Shown piece by piece: positions 31,950 to 40,198 of a stretch of DNA of 64,000 bases. Under the pieces are notes generated by a model. It searched no databases. It was given only the letters and a program-made list of their open reading frames with translations, and was not told the DNA's origin. Source of the DNA: JACOND01 sp965202795 (GTDB lineage: Bacteria > Bdellovibrionota > Bdellovibrionia > Bdellovibrionales > UBA1609). A program made the position numbers and the translations under genes. The stretch spans positions 372,001-436,000 of the forward strand of contig OZ241848.1 in the NCBI GenBank assembly GCA_965202795.1, read 5' to 3'. Positions within the stretch are counted from its first letter, which is position 1; every line of letters starts with the position of its first letter.

Positions 31950-32295
31950 GGCTCCTCCTTTATTTTGAACATTTTTAACCGCCCCATAACGCGCGCTTTG
32001 AAAAGTGTCTGTTTTTTTTTCGCCCGCCCCAGCCGGAAAGATCCAAAAAACCCCCCCCCCCTCGTTTTAGGCTGTGGCCCTTTCCAGCCCTTCCCGCCCC
32101 GGCGGCAAAACAGCCCCATCGGCATCTGTCAAAACAGCCAGAGAAACATTTTGCGGGGCAAGCCTCCGCGCGGTTTTTTCTCCAAATGCAGAGGACATTC
32201 TGCCCTATGATTTTTTATTTGTCAAGATCTTTTGGAATATTTTGCAATATTTGCGCGCGCGCCCCCCCCCTTTTTTTTGCGGCGGCTTTAAGCCC
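31950..32295. other. Intergenic stretch without recognised features
   Basis: Between the Cys-rich gene start and the dapD stop. C-runs and T-runs, GC alternating. The stretch includes the promoter side of the Cys-rich gene. Nothing further can be supported. Confidence 0.5.
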
Positions 32296-33132
32296 CTAAA
32301 CAGGGATAGCGAATGCTCTCAAAGCCTCGTTGAGCGCGGTTTTTTTGTCTGTTTTTTCCGATCGCTTTCCGATGATCATGGCGCAGGGGACATGATAAAA
32401 GCCTCCGGGAAAGAGCTTTCTCCGGGAGCCGGGGATCACAACCGAGTTTTCGGGAATTTCGCGCCTGTATTCCTTTGCCGGGGCTTGAGAGACATCTATG
32501 ATTTTTGAGCTGGCGGTGAGGACAGCCCCCGCCCCTATCACAGCGCCCCGCCTGACCAAAACCCCCTCCACAACAATCGCGCGGCTCCCAATAAACACAT
32601 CATCCTCTATCACAACAGGCCGGGCCTGAACAGGCTCTAAAACCCCGCCAATCCCGGCGCCGCCTGACACATGGACATTTTTTCCCACCTGCGCGCAGGA
32701 TCCCACCGTGGCCCAGGTGTCAATCATTGATCCCTCATCCACATAAGCCCCGATATTCACATAAGAGGGCATCAGAACTGTCCGCCGGCCCACATAAGCC
32801 CCCTGCCGGACAAGGGCCTGGGGGACAGCCCGAACCCCCTCTCTGCCGCTCCATTTTTTCAGAGGGATTTTATCAAAAAAGCGAAAATCCCCGGCCTCAA
32901 AAAGCCTCATTTTTTCTATCTTAAAATACAGAAGGATCGCCTCTTTCACCCAGTCATTGACCTGCCATTTGGAGCCTTTTTTTTCGCAAACGCGGATTTG
33001 CCCCTGATCCAGCGCCTGGATGGCTTCCCGGACAAGGCGCTCCGCCTCTGAACTCAGGCTTTGGCTTTGAGAGGCAAAGGCCTCGCGGATGGCTTGCGGA
33101 TTCATGGCTTTTTGGGGATCTTGTTTGGGCAT
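32296..33132 (-). CDS. dapD: Tetrahydrodipicolinate N-succinyltransferase
   Basis: Lysine/diaminopimelate pathway; adds succinyl to tetrahydrodipicolinate. Left-handed beta-helix with GRRTVLMPSYVNIGAYVDEG, SMIDTWATVGSCAQVGKNVH and SGGAGIGGVLEPVQARPVVI. EDDVFIGSRAIVVEGVLVRR and the C-terminal LTASSKIID then follow. N-terminal helical domain with the usual KIEKMRLFEAGDFRFFDKIP. 278 residues, normal. Start ATG 33132, SD weak. Confidence 0.97.
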   Translation of the reverse strand: MPKQDPQKAMNPQAIREAFASQSQSLSSEAERLVREAIQALDQGQIRVCEKKGSKWQVNDWVKEAILLYFKIEKMRLFEAGDFRFFDKIPLKKWSGREGVRAVPQALVRQGAYVGRRTVLMPSYVNIGAYVDEGSMIDTWATVGSCAQVGKNVHVSGGAGIGGVLEPVQARPVVIEDDVFIGSRAIVVEGVLVRRGAVIGAGAVLTASSKIIDVSQAPAKEYRREIPENSVVIPGSRRKLFPGGFYHVPCAMIIGKRSEKTDKKTALNEALRAFAIPV

Positions 33133-33384
33133 GTGTCTGAAAAGCTGTTATGCCGGCTTGATTTGAAAATCCCCGCATGCAAAAATATAAGTTTTCAAAC
33201 ACAGCCTGAAAATACCCTCTTTGCTTTGATACAGGCCGTTTGTTTAAAATCTTGGGAAAATCATGGGCGGCTGGCAGAAATGGAAAAAAAACCCGCCGGC
33301 CGGAAAAACTTTTTAGACACAGCCTGAAATAAAGGCAGCGGCGCGCAAAAATCTAAAAACATCAGGCGCGCCAGGCGCAAAAGC

Positions 33385-33556
33385 AGAGATCGGGCGGCGC
33401 GGGATAAAATGAACCCGAGGTTTTCTGGTGGGTGAAGGCGATAACAGTTTTTGGCTTCCGGCTCACAGACCGGCTTGCTCGCCGCTGACAGCGGCCTCCC
33501 CCTTTAATCTGCTTGTTAGGGTTCATTTTCAACCCTCGCGCCTTTTGATCTCCTTA
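33385..33556 (-). ncRNA. ssrS: 6S RNA candidate
   Basis: On the minus strand the ends pair: GGAGATC and GGCGCG at the 5' side match the CGCGCCGCCCGATCT region at the 3' side. AAAATGAACCC pairs with GGGTTCATTTT. The 3' half follows E. coli 6S RNA in order: a GCAAGCCGGTC/GCATGCTCGGTCC stretch, GAAGCC followed by AAAACTG, TTCACC, then GGGTTCA. A long hairpin with a central bulge suits the 6S role of binding sigma70 RNA polymerase. A -10-like TATAGT (33563-33568) lies ~7-10 bases upstream of the proposed 5' end. A covariance-model search would confirm it. Confidence 0.65.
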
Positions 33557-33560
33557 AGGC

Positions 33561-33719
33561 CACTATAGCGCATCTCTTAAAGCTTTTTGAGAAAAAAATA
33601 TTTTTTTTGATTTTTTTTTGCCTTTTTTGGGCTTTTTGTGGATAAAATCAGCCACAAGGGGCGGGATTCTTAAAAAAAATTTAAAAAAAAAGGGGAAAGC
33701 GCCTCAAAATGAAACAGTC
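33561..33719. other. AT-rich spacer, promoter side of the 6S candidate
   Basis: A/T runs up to nine bases. It contains the -10-like TATAGT of the minus-strand RNA; no gene is seen. It merges into the 69-bp array. Confidence 0.5.
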
Positions 33720-34033
33720 TTCGGGGGCAGGCCCCCCGAACCCCCCGCTGAAAGGCGAAGGCAAATCATGCGGACAGAAATGGCAATAGAGATGGGCAAA
33801 GCCCCCGAACCCCACGCTGAAAAGGCGAAGGCAAATCATGCGGACAGAAATGGCAATAGAGATGGGCAAAGCCCCCGAACCCCCCGCTGAAAGGCGAAGG
33901 CAAATCATGCGGACAGAAATGGCAATAGAGATGGGCAAAGCCCCCGAACCCCCCGCTGAAAGGCGAAGGCAAATCATGCGGACAGAAATGGCAATAGAGA
34001 TGGGCAAAGCCCCCGAACCCCACGCTGAAAAGG
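33720..34033 (+). repeat. 69-bp tandem repeat, four full copies plus parts, before xseA
   Basis: CGGACAGAAATGGCAATAGA begins copies at 33771, 33841, 33910 and 33979 (spacing 70, 69, 69). Each copy contains an ATG that could open a 23-residue unit (MRTEMAIEMGKAPEP...). The extra base in the first copy shifts frame there. The last copy runs in a small frame that ends exactly over the xseA start (ATGA overlap), so it could be a leader peptide. Confidence 0.9.
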
Positions 34034-34049
34034 CGCGGGAGAGCAAAAA

Positions 34050-35261
34050 ATGACACAAGATCAAAATAAGGGCCGCCGGATTTTCAGAATTTCTGAGATC
34101 AATCAGGACATTGCCCAAACTCTGGAAGAAGCCTTCCCCTCTCTGTGGCTGAAGGGGGAGCTTTCCAACTTTAACGCGCACAGCTCCGGGCACTGGTATT
34201 TCAGCCTGAAAGACGAGGGCGCGCAAATCCGCGGGGTGATGTTCCGGGGGAGCAATCAGAGAATCCATTTTTCCCCGGAAAATGGCATGGAGCTCCTGGT
34301 TCGGGGGCGGATCAGCGTCTATCCGCCGCGGGGGACCTATCAAATCCTCTGCCAGGAGATGGAGCTGGCCGGCTCAGGCTCCCTCCAGGCTCAGTTTGAG
34401 GAGCTGAAGCGGAAGCTGAGGGCCGAGGGCCTGTTTGACGAGGCGCGAAAAAAGCCCATCCCGCCGCTCCCCCGGCAAATCGCCATCATCACCTCTCCCA
34501 CAGGGGCGGCCATCCAAGACATGCTTCAAATTTTAAAAAGGCGCTTTAGCGGGGCGCGGATTCTCATCATTCCCTCCCTCGCGCAGGGGGCGGAGGCGCC
34601 CGCGCAGCTGATTGCCGGCCTGAAAAAAGCCTGGCAGCTGCCCGGCATTGACACATTGATTATTGGCCGCGGCGGCGGCTCCATGGAAGATCTGTGGGCG
34701 TTTAACGACGAGGGCCTGGCACGCGCCATATCCCGCTCCCCGATCCCTGTGATTTCCGCCGTGGGGCATGAGACAGACTTTGCCATTTGTGACTTTGTGG
34801 CGGATTTACGGGCGCCAACCCCATCAGCGGCAGCGGAGCTGGTGGCCCAAAGCGCGGAAAGCCTTCTGGAGCGCTGCGCCAAAATCCAAAAACAGCTGAT
34901 TCAGGGCATGGACTGGCAGTTCAAACTCCTCAGGGAGCGGATTCAGGGGCTGGAGCGGAGGCTCATCAGCCCGGAGAGGCTTCTTCGGGACCGCGCCCAG
35001 CGGACAGACGAGCTGACGGCCGCTCTGCATCGCGCCGCCAAAAACATGCTTCAAAGGGAAAGGGAGCGGCTTGCGGGCCTGGAAAATCTTCTTCAGTCTC
35101 TAAATCCAAGGCAGCTGATGCGCAAGGGTTTTTGCCTCGCAAAAGGGAAAGATTCAGAGCTTATCACGGATTCCCGGCAAATCAGCCTGGAGGATAAAAT
35201 CTCTCTGGAGTTTTTTAAGGGGGGGGCGGAAGCTCTTGTGGTCAAAAAAAATGACAAATAA
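34050..35261 (+). CDS. xseA: Exodeoxyribonuclease VII large subunit
   Basis: Degrades single-stranded DNA with XseB. N-terminal OB fold (residues ~10-105; LWLKGELSNFNAHSSGHWYF), catalytic part with TSPTGAAIQDMLQILKRRF and IIGRGGGSMEDLWAFNDEGL. The segment ISAVGHETDFAICDFVADLR is followed by APTPSAAAE. The C-terminal helical region is normal. 403 residues, near typical. It begins inside the last unit of the 69-bp array, with GGGAG upstream. xseB follows after the hairpin array. Confidence 0.96.
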   Translation: MTQDQNKGRRIFRISEINQDIAQTLEEAFPSLWLKGELSNFNAHSSGHWYFSLKDEGAQIRGVMFRGSNQRIHFSPENGMELLVRGRISVYPPRGTYQILCQEMELAGSGSLQAQFEELKRKLRAEGLFDEARKKPIPPLPRQIAIITSPTGAAIQDMLQILKRRFSGARILIIPSLAQGAEAPAQLIAGLKKAWQLPGIDTLIIGRGGGSMEDLWAFNDEGLARAISRSPIPVISAVGHETDFAICDFVADLRAPTPSAAAELVAQSAESLLERCAKIQKQLIQGMDWQFKLLRERIQGLERRLISPERLLRDRAQRTDELTAALHRAAKNMLQRERERLAGLENLLQSLNPRQLMRKGFCLAKGKDSELITDSRQISLEDKISLEFFKGGAEALVVKKNDK

Positions 35262-35323
35262 GGCGTCCGGCCGGCGCGCCGGAAAAATTAAAGCTTGTCA
35301 CAGCCGCCGCTTTTTGATGTTAT

Positions 35324-35643
35324 GTCAGGCGACAGCCTGCAGTTAAAGTCAGGCGAAAGCCTGCAGTTAAAGTCAGGCGAAAGCCTGCAGTTAAAGTCAG
35401 GCGACAGCCTGCAGTTAAACGGGGGCGAAAGCCTGCAGTTAAAGTCAGGCGAAAGCCTGCAGTTAAAGTCAGGCGAAAGCCTGCAGTTAAACAGAGGCGA
35501 CAGCCTGCAGTTAAACAGAGGCGACAGCCTGCAGTTAAAGTCAGGCGACAGCCTGCAGTTAAAGTCAGGCGACAGCCTGCAGTTAAAGTCAGGCGACAGC
35601 CTGCAGTTAAACAGGGGCGAAAGCCTGCAGTTAAACGGGGGCG
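35324..35643 (+). repeat. 24-bp hairpin repeat, 13 copies
   Basis: Every unit has the core GGCGAAAGCC or GGCGACAGCC, a short stem closed by a GAAA or GACA tetraloop. The core is usually extended to CAGGC...GCCTG, followed by TGCAGTTAAA. It lies in the 400-bp gap between xseA and xseB. In one frame it would encode GESLQLKS units, but there is no start or SD for it. Confidence 0.92.
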
Positions 35644-35662
35644 TGTCCAAGGGGGGAGGAGC

Positions 35663-36076
35663 ATGGACTTTGAAAAAAACCTAAAAGAGCTGGAATCCCT
35701 TGCGGAAAAAATGTCTGCCGGGCAGATGGGCCTCACAGAATCCATTGCGGCTTTTAAAAAGGGAATGGAGATTGTCCGCCGCTGCCGGAAGGAATTGGGC
35801 GAGGCGGAGCAGGTCGTGGAAAAACTAGTCAGGATTCGGGAAGGCGGCCAGCCGGAAACCGAGCCTTTTGAATCCGCTGAAGCCGCCGCCCGCGCAAAGC
35901 CAGGCGCGGAAAGCCGCCAGGCAAACAAACCAAAAGCTCCGGGCATGGCAGGGAAAAGCGAGGCCGAAAAAACCCCGGCAAAAAACGGAGGCGGCGGCCG
36001 GCATTCAAACGAGAGCGAACAAAAACCTCCTCCCTCCGGCAGCAAAAAAACAAGCAGCCAGAAAGACTTGTTTTAG
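35663..36076 (+). CDS. xseB: Exodeoxyribonuclease VII small subunit with long tail
   Basis: The first ~65 residues are the XseB helical hairpin (FEKNLKELESLAEKMSAGQM, LTESIAAFKKGMEIVRRCRK). The remaining ~70 residues are a Lys/Gly/Pro/Ser tail not typical of XseB (about 80 residues usual). SD GGGGGGAGG just before ATG. The hairpin array directly upstream could affect its expression relative to xseA. Confidence 0.9.
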   Translation: MDFEKNLKELESLAEKMSAGQMGLTESIAAFKKGMEIVRRCRKELGEAEQVVEKLVRIREGGQPETEPFESAEAAARAKPGAESRQANKPKAPGMAGKSEAEKTPAKNGGGGRHSNESEQKPPPSGSKKTSSQKDLF

Positions 36077-36095
36077 GCTCATCTTTTAAAGGGCT

Positions 36096-36974
36096 ATGAG
36101 TCCATTTGAGATATTTTTTAGATCCCGGATGGAGAAGGTTTTTTCCTCCGGCCGCCATAAAGCGCAAAAACATCTGAAAGAGGCGGTTTTTTACAGCCTG
36201 TTCGCGCCCTCAGGGCTGTTCCGGGCGCGGCTGGCTCAGGCGGCGGCTGAGAGCCTTGGCGCCGATCCAAAACATATTTTTCCCTGGGCCGCGGCTGTGG
36301 AGATGGCCCACTCGGCAAGCCTTCTCCATGATGATCTCCCCTCTATGGACAGCGGGCAGTCAAGGCGCGGCAAAAAATGCGCCCATCTTGTTTTTGGAGA
36401 GGACATCGCGCTGCTGGCCGGGACCTGTCTTTTTGTGGAGGCTTTTTCGCTGCTTTCTGACCCCCTGCTGCAGGCTGGCCAGAGCGCCCTTTTGCGGCTG
36501 TTTGTCTCCAAGACAGGCTTTCAGGGGCTTATGAGCGGCCAGGCCATGGATTTAGAGCTTAGCCTGAAGGCGGCGAAAAAAAACAAAAAACCTCTTTCAG
36601 AATCTGCCAGGGAATCCTCTTTTTTGGATATGGTCCGCTTAAAAACCGGCTCGCTGATTGAGGCGGCTGTGGAGGGGCCTCTGCTTCTTTGGGGCTGCTC
36701 TCCGGCAGATCGCGCCGCCCTTCAAAAATACAGCGGGGCCTTGGGGCTTGCCTATCAAATAGCAGACGATCTTATAGACGGAGATTCCCCCCTGGAATCC
36801 CCCCAGCGCGCAAGATATCTTCTGATAAATTTCACAGAGAAAAGCTTAAAAGCTCTTCAGCCCCTAAACGGCTTCAGCGGCAGGGACGAGGCCTTGGCGG
36901 CCCTGAGCCTTGAAAACCAAAACAGAGCGCTCAGACATGTATTATCCCCCTTCAAAAGCCTAAACGAGAATTGA
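36096..36974 (+). CDS. ispA: Farnesyl/geranyl diphosphate synthase
   Basis: Polyprenyl synthase of isoprenoid synthesis. First Asp-rich motif in LLHDDLPSMDSGQSRRGKKC (DDx4D) with the short-chain-type spacing, second as QIADDLIDGD (DDxxD). A helical Ser/Ala pattern and KTGSLIEAA are present. 292 residues, normal. Next to xseB, as in many bacteria. The next gene may begin at a TTG overlapping its stop, but a better start is 33 bp later. Confidence 0.92.
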   Translation: MSPFEIFFRSRMEKVFSSGRHKAQKHLKEAVFYSLFAPSGLFRARLAQAAAESLGADPKHIFPWAAAVEMAHSASLLHDDLPSMDSGQSRRGKKCAHLVFGEDIALLAGTCLFVEAFSLLSDPLLQAGQSALLRLFVSKTGFQGLMSGQAMDLELSLKAAKKNKKPLSESARESSFLDMVRLKTGSLIEAAVEGPLLLWGCSPADRAALQKYSGALGLAYQIADDLIDGDSPLESPQRARYLLINFTEKSLKALQPLNGFSGRDEALAALSLENQNRALRHVLSPFKSLNEN

Positions 36975-37006
36975 ATGGCTCTGCCGTCTGGCGCCAAACT
37001 CATACA

Positions 37007-38575
37007 ATGATTTTAAAGCCTTCCATCGCAGCGGGATCAAAGGAGTTTCAAAGCCGGCAGGCCGGCATGAAGGCCCGTGTTCAGGAGCTGAAGCGGCGCC
37101 TCGCCAAAGCCGCCTCAAAGGGGCTGGAGGCGAAAGGCGGCAAGCTCCCTGTCCGCAAAAGAATCGAGCGGCTGAAAGATCCCGGCACAGAGGCTTTGGA
37201 GCTTTCCCCTCTGGCGGCTTATGGAATTTATGAGGATCAGTCTCCCGGCGCGGGGATTTGGACAGGGGTGGCTCAAGTCTGCGGCAGGGAATGCGTTATT
37301 GCAGCCAGCAGCCCCATGGCCAAAGGCGGCGCTTACTTTCCTCTCACTGTGAAAAAGCATCTCCGCGCTCAGGAGATCGCTATGGAAAATCATCTCCCCT
37401 GCATTTATTTGATGGACAGCGGCGGCGCTTATTTGCCCCTTCAGTCAGAGGTTTTCCCCGACAGGGATCACTTTGGGCGGATTTTTTACAATCAGGCGCG
37501 GCTTTCCGCCATGGGAATCAGCCAAACCGCTGTGGTTTTAGGCAGCTGTACAGCGGGAGGCGCCTACGCGCCCGCCATGGCTGATGAAAATGTGATTGTT
37601 AAAAACCAGGGCGCGGTTTTTTTGGGCGGCCCGCCGCTTGTGGAGGCGGCCACGGGCGAAAAAGTTGATTCTGAAACTCTGGGCGGAGCGGAAACCCACT
37701 GCGCCCGCTCCGGCCTCTGCGATCACATGGCGGAGACAGAGGAGGAGGCTCTGGCCAAGGCCAGAGAAATCATCAGCCGGCTGAAGCCGCCGCGGCCGCT
37801 GCCGCCTCTTCATCAGGCTCCAGAGCAGCCTCTGTATCCGCCGGAAGAGCTTTACGGCGCCATCCCCGGCAGCCTGAAAACCCCTTTTGATATGAGAGAT
37901 GTTCTGGCCCGGATTCTGGATGGCAGCCGCTTTGAGGAGTTTAAGCCAAAATACGGCCCGACTCTGCTTGCGGGATGGGGGCATATTTGCGGCTCGCTTG
38001 CGGGAATCGTGGCCAATAACGGGATATTGTTTTCTGAAAGCGCCTTAAAGGGCGCGCATTTTATTGATCTCTGCGATCAGAGGGAAATCCCCCTCATTTT
38101 TTTTCAAAACATTATGGGCTTTATGGTGGGAAGGGAGGCTGAGTGGAAGGGGATCGCCAAGCATGGGGCAAAAATGGTGAGGGCTGTGAGCCTTGCGCGG
38201 GTCCCCAAGATCACAGTAATTGCGGGAGGCTCTTTTGGCGCCGGCAATTACGGCCTTTGCGGCCGGGCCTATCAGCCCCGGTTTTTATGGACATGGCCTT
38301 CGGCCAGGATATCCGTTATGGGGGGCGAACAGGCGGCGGATGTGATGTGGAGCCTCAAAAAAAAACGGGCAAAAAACCCATTGGATGAGCAAAAAGCCAA
38401 AGGCTTTATTTTGGAAAAATACGAAAGGGAAAGCTCCCCCTATTACGCCACAGCCCGGCTTTGGGATGACGGCCTGATCGATCCCGCGGACACAAGAAAA
38501 GTTTTGGCCATGGGCCTGGCCGCCGCGGCGCGCGCGCCTCTGCCTGAAAGGCAAAAAAGCGTTTGCCGAATGTAA
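37007..38575 (+). CDS. Acyl-CoA carboxyltransferase (methylcrotonoyl-CoA carboxylase beta type)
   Basis: Moves the carboxyl from carboxybiotin to an acyl-CoA. Near-complete match to MCC beta layout: ECVIAASSPMAKGGAYFPLT and VKKHLRAQEIAMENHLPCIY, then LMDSGGAYLPLQSEVFPDRD and FGRIFYNQARLSAMGI. SCTAGGAYAPAMADENVIV and VFLGGPPLVEAATGEKV are followed by the C-terminal half with MVGREAEWKGI and IAGGSFGAGNYGLCGRAYQP. Start set at ATG 37007, which gives the family-typical beginning. An overlapping TTG at 36971 would add 12 residues. The biotin-bearing partner is not in the window. Leucine degradation is the usual role. Confidence 0.88.
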   Translation: MILKPSIAAGSKEFQSRQAGMKARVQELKRRLAKAASKGLEAKGGKLPVRKRIERLKDPGTEALELSPLAAYGIYEDQSPGAGIWTGVAQVCGRECVIAASSPMAKGGAYFPLTVKKHLRAQEIAMENHLPCIYLMDSGGAYLPLQSEVFPDRDHFGRIFYNQARLSAMGISQTAVVLGSCTAGGAYAPAMADENVIVKNQGAVFLGGPPLVEAATGEKVDSETLGGAETHCARSGLCDHMAETEEEALAKAREIISRLKPPRPLPPLHQAPEQPLYPPEELYGAIPGSLKTPFDMRDVLARILDGSRFEEFKPKYGPTLLAGWGHICGSLAGIVANNGILFSESALKGAHFIDLCDQREIPLIFFQNIMGFMVGREAEWKGIAKHGAKMVRAVSLARVPKITVIAGGSFGAGNYGLCGRAYQPRFLWTWPSARISVMGGEQAADVMWSLKKKRAKNPLDEQKAKGFILEKYERESSPYYATARLWDDGLIDPADTRKVLAMGLAAAARAPLPERQKSVCRM

Positions 38576-38599
38576 AATTTTTCTGGAAAAAAAAAGAGC

Positions 38600-38627
38600 T
38601 TGACTTTGAAGCAAAAACAGGCATAAT
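38600..38627 (+). promoter_or_regulatory. Sigma70-like promoter of the third small membrane gene
   Basis: TTGACT (38600-38605), 16-bp spacer, CATAAT (38622-38627), in the same CAGGCATAAT context as at 12.1 kb and 62.4 kb. The duplicated gene carried its own promoter with it. Confidence 0.55.
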
Positions 38628-38662
38628 CATCCATGATGGAATAAAAACCAGAGGATTTTATA

Positions 38663-38890
38663 ATGGATCTAAATGGAATAGACTCCGGGTCAGTGATTGC
38701 CGTTTTGGCGCTGCTTTCTTTTTTGTTTGCCTGCTTTAAGTTCATGATCCGCCCGCTTGAAAAGGGCCAGAAAGAGCTTGAAAAGGGCCAGAAAGAGCTT
38801 GAAAAGGGCCAGGCGGAGATTAAAGAGACACTGAAAATACTGCTCAGCCGGCAGGCGCCGCAAGCCCCCGCCGGCGGTCAGGGGAAATAA
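38663..38890 (+). CDS. Small one-helix membrane protein with coiled coil, copy 3
   Basis: Third paralog of the 12.2-kb pair. The membrane helix is almost identical (GSVIAVLALLSFLFACFKFM). The coiled coil here is a different repeat: LEKGQKELEKGQKELEKGQ, then AEIKETLKILLSRQAPQ. The number of 7-residue EKGQKEL units varies among the three copies. AGAGG weak SD before ATG. It stands between the carboxyltransferase and a convergent radical SAM gene. Confidence 0.68.
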   Translation: MDLNGIDSGSVIAVLALLSFLFACFKFMIRPLEKGQKELEKGQKELEKGQAEIKETLKILLSRQAPQAPAGGQGK

Positions 38891-38941
38891 TTTTTCAGCC
38901 GGTTTTTTTTTTCTGGCAGGATCTGCGGGAAACAGCCGCGA

Positions 38942-39029
38942 ACAGCCTCAATGGCTGTCCATCGAAACAAGCTCCTCTGGCGAAACCCGATTTTTTGTCA
39001 CAAACTGCGGGAACAGCCTCAATGGCTGT
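38942..39029. repeat. Two copies of a short hairpin
   Basis: ACAGCCTCAATGGCTGT occurs at 38942-38958 and 39013-39029. It is a 6-bp stem with a 5-base loop. They lie between the convergent small gene and the radical SAM gene. No U-run follows, so termination is doubtful. Confidence 0.75.
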
Positions 39030-39042
39030 CCCATCAAACAGG

Positions 39043-40182
39043 CTATTCAGGCCAGAGAGGCAGCTTGGAGCCTGGCTTTCTTTTGGGGATTTTGCTGTCA
39101 GCGCTGGAGACGCAGGCGGGGGTGACACAGGGCATCGGCCTCTCAAACAGCTGAAAGCCTGTTTCAATATGGCCCAGAGGCTTGTCGCGGCAGCTGTAGC
39201 TCCTTTTGATAAAGCCGTCCGGCTCTCTGATGATCAGGCTTCTATAGCCGGATGAGCATTCCCATCCCTTAAAGCGGTTAAAATTAAAGGCGTTAAACCG
39301 CTCCGCCTGATCCATAAACCATGTTTTTCCACTGGAGTCGGCCAGCTCAACCTGAAAAATCTGCCCTGAAGGGGATGGTTTTGCCGGCAGGCTCAGCCTG
39401 GCTCTGGGGCGAAAGGATGTTTGCCCTTTTTTCCGCAGCATCTCCCCCGCGTAATCCCTTTGAGGAAGGCCCTCGCGAAGCTTTTTCAGCATGGCGGGCG
39501 TGTAGCCGTCCACAACTTTTTGGGCTTTTTCATCGCTTTGGGGCTTTAAGGTGACATTGATCTCCCTTTTGTGAAAGTAAGCGGCGTCCCTCCAAAGCGC
39601 CTCAAAGTTTTTCGGAGTCATGACTATGTTGACAGTGACTCGAATCTCCCGCTCCTGAAGAAACTTGATCTTGTCCCCAAAGCTCTCCTTTTGGGCAAAC
39701 TCCCTGTGAAAGGAGGCGGTGACTGTGGCGCGGTGAAGGGGGCGGCAGGCCGCCGCGTATTTGTCCAGCCATTTGAGGCCGGGGCTTAAGTTGCTGGTCA
39801 TGTGGACGGAGCTGTAATGGCTGTCCGCGGCGCCGCCTGCATAATGCCTCAAAAGATCCAAATAGCCTTTATGAAGGGTTGGCTCGCCCCCGCTGAAGGA
39901 AAAATGAAAGGAGTTAAAGCCCCTTTCCCGGGCCTGTTTTTTGATCTCATCCATGGTTTTGACAAGCAGCTTTAAGGGCCGGTGATCCGGCCGGGAGGCG
40001 CGCGCGTAAGGCCAGCAATAGGAGCATTTGTAGTTGCAGAAGCGGCCAAGAAGCCAGCTCACGCAAAACAAATCCCTGTGGAGAAGGCTCGCCTGCCCCA
40101 CCCGCTCAATATCCGAAAAGGGGATATCGCTGAAGGCATAAGGGGGGCGCGCCCCGGGCTTGCCTGTCTCTTTTTGATTCAC
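39043..40182 (-). CDS. Radical SAM enzyme
   Basis: SAM-cleaving [4Fe-4S] cluster at C49-x3-C53-x2-C56 (GRFCNYKCSYCW). FHFSFSGGEPTLHKGYLDLL supplies the GGEP motif. The rest follows the TIM-barrel pattern (VTASFHREFA, RVTVNIVMT, INVTLKPQSDEKAQ). C-terminal Cys (GWECSSGYRS, KRSYSCRDK, MPCVTPACVS) suggest extra clusters of the SPASM-like or twitch kind. Substrate unknown. It starts 16 bp after the gatB/pilin stop, so it belongs to that transcript. Confidence 0.85.
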   Translation of the reverse strand: MNQKETGKPGARPPYAFSDIPFSDIERVGQASLLHRDLFCVSWLLGRFCNYKCSYCWPYARASRPDHRPLKLLVKTMDEIKKQARERGFNSFHFSFSGGEPTLHKGYLDLLRHYAGGAADSHYSSVHMTSNLSPGLKWLDKYAAACRPLHRATVTASFHREFAQKESFGDKIKFLQEREIRVTVNIVMTPKNFEALWRDAAYFHKREINVTLKPQSDEKAQKVVDGYTPAMLKKLREGLPQRDYAGEMLRKKGQTSFRPRARLSLPAKPSPSGQIFQVELADSSGKTWFMDQAERFNAFNFNRFKGWECSSGYRSLIIREPDGFIKRSYSCRDKPLGHIETGFQLFERPMPCVTPACVSSADSKIPKRKPGSKLPLWPE

Positions 40183-40198
40183 AGCGCCTCAGCCCCCT

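Noticed and set aside
34824..35054. Antisense frames in xseA, gatA, glyA and others
   Set aside because: Common in GC-rich DNA and without their own SD or motifs.
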